This document shows positions 58,598-64,000 of a stretch of 64,000 nucleotides of DNA, in pieces (the first letter of the stretch is position 1; each line of letters begins with the position of its first letter). Under the pieces are notes generated by a model. That model did not search any database, was not told the origin of the DNA, and was given only the letters and a program-made list of their open reading frames with translations. Made by a program: the position numbers and the translations under genes. Source of the DNA: Mactra quadrangularis (lineage: Eukaryota; Mollusca; Bivalvia; Venerida; Mactridae); the NCBI GenBank assembly GCA_025267735.1, contig CM046303.1, positions 49,741,403-49,805,402 of the forward strand. Reading direction: 5' to 3'.

Positions 58598-61500
58598 ATG
58601 GCGGCAAGTTCGGTATTTCTTTTGATGGTTGGTGGACAAATCGAATCTGCAGAGGTAACAAATTAAATCTAACAGATTTACTAATGTAGAATGTTAGTTC
58701 TAAACATAATACATTGTTCTGAATGTCTAAAAATGACCGCTGTCCAAACGTGATTGAATTTAAGTAATTTCATTTCACACTGAACAGGTTGAAACTCGCC
58801 ACAGAGATACTAGCTTAAGTTAAGGCCTTCAGCGAACCCGTGTGTTATACTGTTAATGAAATGCCGCATCTGATGAAAATCAAAATGTTTAAAAAAGCTG
58901 CTTTTAATATTTTGATAGCCAGAACTACAGTGATTAGAGCCGTGCACTGCTTGGTGCACGCTCACTCATTTAGGCAGTGGCTAGAGTTACGGTACTGTAA
59001 CTCTAGACCCAGGTTCTAGAGTTACGGAAGGTCGGTAACTGTAGACAACCCTTGCAAGGGAAGGCTAGAGTTACAAAAGTCAAATAGCATGCATATGTTT
59101 CAACTCTTAATCATCAGAAAACTTGTTTATTTTCATTATTATTTGAAATAAACAAATATTTATCGACGTGACTTATCCTATTGTTATTACACGCACCATT
59201 TTGGATATTACTAATAAACTTAAAGGATGTTTAATATACGGCGATATGACGTTGTCTTCTTCAAAGTGGCACATATACTAAGTTAACTTAAGCGATAAGT
59301 TATAGAGTTGGATTATAATTTGGACTGAATATGTATAATTTTGGACGGAATTTAAAGCAAGTATTCATAGAGAGTAGACGATATATACAGGGTGTACTTT
59401 ATACCGGTGATGCTATTTTTAGACCGTATTTTCAGTAACCAAAAAAAGAACTACAAACATGTTAAATTTACTGATTTATCAGTCCATGTCTTTTAAATAT
59501 ATTATAATCTTCAGTTTACGAAAAACCTGACAGAATAAGTTGAACTAACACCATTCTTGTATCAGTAGTGTAATCTGCCTTCTTTGTTCCCAAATATGTA
59601 TTACCAGTGATGAGGTAAAAAATCTCCCAAGGTCAGTGACGTCATACGTAAACAGCAAAGTAAATGTGCGCAGTTAAACTTCCAACCCATTTTAATCAAT
59701 CGATAGAGGAAAATTTCTGTTATTTATTTTTCTTTTAAACAATAACTAAAGAATAGCATGTAATATTTATTTTCTGCCAGATTTATATAAAAAAAATGGC
59801 AAGTAAAAAATATTTATATTCATTCCCATGTAAAAAATGACATTTTAAAACAACTTTCACTCCAGAAAAATGACGGAAACCAACGTAAAGAAATTACAAG
59901 AGACAAAGAAATCTGTTAGCTGCTCATGCGTCAATAATCGGGATATCTTTGTAATCACCGGTGTTTCAGGTTCACCGGTAATTGCCATATTCAGTATATA
60001 TGGTAATTTTAATAGTGAATAATTTGCAAGTGTCTAGTAAGAAAGTCGGCAACTTTCGAACTAAATTAACTTAAATTTCATGAACAAAATTAGGAATTTA
60101 GCTTGATAAAATGAGCTTAGTACTTGGGGAAAACGTTAAATGATTTGTTAGAAAGTCGATGTTTTTGTGAAAAAAATCCAGCTTGTCATTCCACGCCAAA
60201 TCTTTAAATTTTAATGAGAATATTAACAATTTCATGTTAAAATACCCATTTATAACTAAAGTCAGCAATTTTATTAAAACTCGGCAGTTATCCAGTAGAA
60301 AAATCACAGGTTTTTTTCCAATCAAATTCACTAATTCCACCAAAACATGCTCAGTACTTATTGTACAATGTACATGTAGGAAAAGCGCAGTGATTCTTTA
60401 GTATGCAAATCTTAAAGAAGATTGCCGAGATTTTTAAATTCAATGAATTGGTCAATGTTTTAGGTAAAGATCGCCACTTTCGAACACGACAAAGTAAATT
60501 TTTTTATCAAATTGAAGACATTTTGCTTTTGATTCTGTCCAAAATAATGGTCGATTTTGCATTCGAAAACCCTTTTTTTTTCTTACAAGACAATTAAGAT
60601 TTTTTACTGTAAAAATACTAAAGAAATCGTCTATTAAAATAAAAAAGATTTTAATTCTGCCCAAATTATATATATTCTGTTCAAATCAAAATCTAACTCT
60701 ATAACTTATTGCTCAAGTAAACTTAGTATGTGACACTTTGAAGATGATGTCACTCAGATACTTCATCTTTACATTACAATTAAAATTAACAAATTCCATA
60801 AATTACATAATTTCATTTCTTTTTGACTGTTTCGACCTCTCTCTGGATCTCATCAGGTAGGTGGTAAATGTGTCAGAGACAAACTACAGATTTCCCCTAT
60901 TTAAGTTTTTTAAGTTTGAATTTGCCTCGGGCAATGATGATTGGATGTGGCTAGAGCTAGGAGAGTTTAATGTTTCAACTATTAACATTAAAATACATTT
61001 TAATATCAAACACAATATTTTGAATATTGATTAAAAATGAACACGCTGTTTAATGTTGGTGTTATGTCATTGTTGTCTTCCAAGTGTCACACACTTTGCT
61101 TACTTACTTACTTACAGTAAGGCGAATATGTTTCTGCATTGTATGGAATTTTTACAAAATTTCAGTGGAAGTTGATTTTGAACCGTTCTGCACATCTGAA
61201 AAATTCTGGAAATGATAAAATGCAGTGAAGTGCATTTCATAGGCTTTAAAGGCACACTGCATCCTCATATCCTGCAAAAATGTTCAAATTTGGTATTTTT
61301 AGCTCGACTTTACGAAGTAATGTAGAGCTCTCCTACTCGCCCCGGCGTCCGCGTCCGCGTCCACACTTCTGATTAAAGTTTTTGTGCAGTAAAATACTTT
61401 CTTCTATATCTTTGTTATTTCTTAAGATATTAACTTCAAACTTTAAATATATGTTCCTTACTATCAACCACATCTCATGTGACAAGGTCCATAACTCCAA

Positions 61501-63426
61501 ACACATTTTTTCAAGAATTATCTCCCCTTGAACTGATTGAAGTTTTTGTGCACAGATTAAAGTTTTTGTGCAGTAAAATACTTTCTTCTGTATCTTTGTT
61601 ATTTCTTATGATATTAACTTCAAACTTTAAATATATGTTCCTTTCTATCAACCACATCTCATGTGACATGGTCCATAACTCCGAATGCATTTTTTTCAGA
61701 ATTATCTCCCCTTGAACTTAGAGTTTTCTTTAAAAAATGTTTGTTTTTACTGCAACTGTTTTATTTCTTTAGGTATTGATTTCAAACTTTAAATATATGT
61801 TCCTTATTATCAACCACATCTCATGTGACAAGGTTCATAACTCCGTATACATTATTTTCAAAGTTATCCCCCTTGAACTTATAGTTTTCTTTAATAAATA
61901 TTTGTTTTTACTGCAACTGTTTTATTTCTTTAGGTATTGACTTTAAATATATGTTCCTTATTATCAACCACATTTCATGTGACAAGGTCCATAACTCCGA
62001 ATGCATTTTTTTCAGAATTATCTCCCCTTGAAATTAGAGTTTTCTTTAAAAAATGTTTGTTTTTACTGCAACTGTTTTATTTCTTCAGGTATTGACTTCA
62101 AACTTTAGATATATGTTCCTTATTATCAACCACATCTCATGCGACAAGGTTCATAACTCCGTATACATTATTTTCAAAGTTATCCCCCTTGAACTTATAG
62201 TTTTCTTTAATAAATATTTGTTTTTACTGCAACTGTTTTATTTCTTTAGGTATTGACTTTAAATATATGTTCCTTATTATCAACCACATCTCATGTGACA
62301 AGGTTCATAACTCCAAATATATTTTTTCAGAATTATCTCCCCTTGAAATTAGAGTTTTCTTTAAAAAATGTTTGTTTTTACTGCAACTGTTTTATTTCTT
62401 CAGGTATTGACTTCAAACTTTAGATATATGTTCCTTATTATCAACCACATCTCATGCGACAAGATTCATAACTCCTTATACTTTTTTTCAGACTTATCCC
62501 CCTTGAACTTATAGTTTTCTATTTATTTCTTTTTTTTTTCTTTGAATTTGTTAAGGTTATATTTTCAAATTTTAAAATATGTATGTTCCTTATCATCAAC
62601 CACATCTCCTGTGACAAACACTTACTAAGTCGAGCATGCTGTCTCCTCTGACAGCTCTTGTTGATATGCTTATCCCAAGAAAAAATTTCAAAATATATTT
62701 GGTCCTTTTTGTCTTACATTTCTGTCTTTGAAGAATTATTTACTTCTTTACATTAGAAATAGTTACCAACACACCCTTTGTTTCGATGATGTTGCTTAGA
62801 GATGTTCATGATAAAACTGGGACATTTCTGTCACATAATGTTACTGGTCATTGTGTTTAGAAAAAAAACATCTCTGCCTTAAAAGATATTATTTTATTGA
62901 GAATTTTTCATCTCAATTGATGAGATAAGGAAAAATGTACCATACATTTTTAAAACAAAAAACATGATTCAGTCATAAAAGAATGAGAAGTTGTCAAATT
63001 TATTCTGAATGCAGTAACTTACACTGTGATCTCTGCTAGCTTATTTCACATGTCCCTGTGATAGGGCCTTGATAAGATGTACACATGCATCATCTAGCTC
63101 ACTTTGAGGCTTTGCCTTAGTCATATTATAGGTTAAAATTTGTTAAAATTTTGATGGAATCTGAATTTTAACTGCATTATAAAAGTATTACTAGTAATGT
63201 ATAAATGCTTATTTGTGTTGAATACTTGTTGCTTGACTATTACTTCATTAAGAAATGTTTAAATAGATCTGAGAATATCATTCACTATCCCTACATGGAA
63301 AAAATAAAAGAAGATTACTTCATTGTTTATTATGATTCATTTTTTATTTGTTTTCAGTTTCCAGAGTTTGATAATCTTTACTGCAGATATTGTCTAACAT
63401 ATGGTCAAGATTGGTTGATTACCTCT
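58598..63426 (+). CDS. B9D1: B9D1, B9 domain-containing protein 1 (first two coding exons; continues past the window)
   Basis: Exon 1 (58598-58654) encodes [19 protein letters not shown] and exon 2 (63358-63426) [19 protein letters not shown] plus LITS. Both junctions are phase 0, with donors GTAACA and GTAAGT and an acceptor TTTTCAG. Together these match the N-terminus of animal B9D1, whose hallmarks are [12 protein letters not shown] and PE-D-LYC-Y-YGQDW, at the start of the B9 (C2-like) domain. B9D1 acts with B9D2, MKS1 and Tectonic proteins in the ciliary transition zone, controlling membrane-protein entry into the cilium. About 42 residues are here; the family is about 200 long, so later exons lie beyond 64000. 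The start ATGGCGGC is in a CpG-bearing context. The 4.7-kb intron is full of repeats. Confidence 0.95.
58972..59073. repeat. CTAGAGTTACGG palindromic cluster in B9D1 intron 1
   Basis: CTAGAGTTAC or its inverse occurs at 58980, 58998, 59017 and 59064. Two of them form the hairpin CTAGAGTTACGG TA CTGTAACTCTAG. It may be the end of a small foldback element. Confidence 0.6.
59247..60752. mobile_element. ~1.5-kb inverted-repeat element in B9D1 intron 1
   Basis: Left-arm phrases TCTTCAAAGTGGCACATA, TACTAAGTTAACTTAAGC and ATAAGTTATAGAGTTGGATT (59256-59322) are mirrored at 60680-60745 (AATCTAACTCTATAACTTAT, GCTCAAGTAAACTTAGTA, TGTGACACTTTGAAGA), giving arms of roughly 90 bp at about 85 percent identity. 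A third, direct copy of the outer part (GTTTAATGTTGGTGTTATGT then GTCTTCCAAGTGTCACACAC) lies at 61049-61093. No transposase was recognised. Confidence 0.65.
61301..62662 (+). mobile_element. AGCTCGAC-ended repeat element with internal 155-162-bp tandem repeats
   Basis: It begins AGCTCGACTTTACGAAG, followed by AGAGCTCTCCTACTCGCCC and a GCGTCC triplet run, and ends AAGTCGAGCATGCTGTCTCC then AGCTCTTGTT. The terminal AGCTCGACTT is inverse to AAGTCGAGC. I know this layout from bivalve repeats, though I cannot give a family name. The middle has eight copies of a unit with TATATGTTCCTTATTATCAA and CCACATCTCATGTGACAAGG (GTTCC at 61453, 61637, 61799, 61953, 62115, 62269, 62430, 62585). Spacing alternates between about 162 and 154, implying a two-unit period of about 316 bp. 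Confidence 0.82.
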
Positions 63427-63466
63427 GTAAGTATTTCATCACGTTTCTATTAAAATTATAATTATC

Positions 63467-63708
63467 CAGGGCTCGAGTTTAAGCTCACATACTCACAAAT
63501 TGCAAGCAGATTTTGAAAATTGTGAGTAACTTTAATTATAACTCGCAATTTTTGCGAGTTAAAATCAATGCAAAAATATTACTGTGAACTAATGACGCTC
63601 AAATCTGCTTAGAAACAGCCATAAATTGATAGTATCAATTTAAGATTCACCTAAAAGACATGTTTGATACTTTTTGCATGTCCAATTTTTTGTTAAATTT
63701 GAGCCCTG
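63467..63708 (+). mobile_element. CAGGGCTCG-family MITE, copy C (242 bp), 40 bp downstream of B9D1 exon 2
   Basis: It starts CAGGGCTCGAGTTTAAGCTC and ends TTAAATTTGAGCCCTG. ACTCGC/GCGAGT-type motifs, AACTCGCAATTTTTGCGAG and TTACTGTGAACTAATGA correspond to copies A and B. The interior is shorter. No clear TSD is seen. Confidence 0.87.
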
Positions 63709-64000
63709 AATCATTTATTGCGTTAATAACTATATCCTTTAAATATGTAGACCAAAGTGGTCATCTGCGCCAATTTAATTATTATATTCTAAAACCAAAA
63801 GTAAATGTGTTCATTTAGTAAAGTGCATTGAATGATACATATATGGTATCTTGTATTTAAGTAAATATGTACATTAACTTTTAGTGGCTTTATGCAACAG
63901 TGCTCTAATAATTATTTCATTTAAAGTTCAACATTTTTGCATTTTTTAGGAATACATTGTAATTTTATGGTAAACATTTTAGATAAAAAAATGTTTGAGA
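63709..64000. other. B9D1 intron 2 (partial), no feature
   Basis: AT-rich intronic sequence with no exon or repeat recognised before the window ends. Confidence 0.5.

Noticed and set aside
61095..61115. ACTT microsatellite as a LINE tail
   Set aside because: Only about four units and no upstream LINE-like sequence; treated as a simple repeat.

Overview
This is nuclear DNA from an animal, most likely a bivalve mollusc. It is AT-rich, has spliced genes with GT..AG introns and no operon structure, and is crowded with short non-autonomous DNA transposons. The repeat types (an AGCTCGAC-ended element, TIRs starting CAGGGCTCG, TAGGGGTGTAACG or GGCGGATCC, and tRNA-like heads) are ones I associate with bivalve genomes. 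The species cannot be named from sequence alone.

Three protein-coding genes are supported by exons whose reading phases agree at every junction, all on the + strand. (1) TIMM23, mitochondrial inner-membrane import channel subunit: 7 exons, 23673-34259, 189 aa. (2) A long gene I do not recognise: 5 exons, 46592-52535, 877 aa, with acidic and basic low-complexity tracts. (3) B9D1, ciliary transition-zone B9 protein: first two coding exons at 58598-58654 and 63358-63426, the rest beyond the window. The genes are unrelated in function and look like independent neighbours.

Layout. 1-11941: a very uniform 1124-bp higher-order tandem array (ten full units and a divergent last unit), each full unit carrying a 98-bp near-perfect hairpin. 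11942-13175: a second, dimeric 380-bp satellite. 13.2-23.6 kb: no convincing gene; several transposons with readable target-site duplications (TSDs). 23.7-34.3 kb: TIMM23, with introns full of elements, including a nested pair in intron 1 whose inner element carries a fragment resembling a RecQ-type helicase. 34.6-37.2 kb: almost empty. 37.2-43.35 kb: about 43 copies of a ~143-bp satellite. 43.4-46.6 kb: two TIR elements and a tRNA-like sequence. 46.6-52.6 kb: the 877-aa gene. 53.36-57.89 kb: a 4.5-kb TTAA-flanked element studded with a 15-bp motif. 58.0-58.5 kb: a ~95-bp tandem repeat. 58.6 kb to the end: B9D1 and its element-rich first intron.

The observations I rate most highly are: the hairpin that is present in all full units of the 1124-bp array but absent, as a clean 15-bp short form, from the edge unit; the helicase fragment inside a 9-bp-TSD element; the TTAA element with dispersed GGTAACGTAATTCAC motifs; and a MITE family whose three copies in this window each lie 40-49 bp from an exon, one in each gene.
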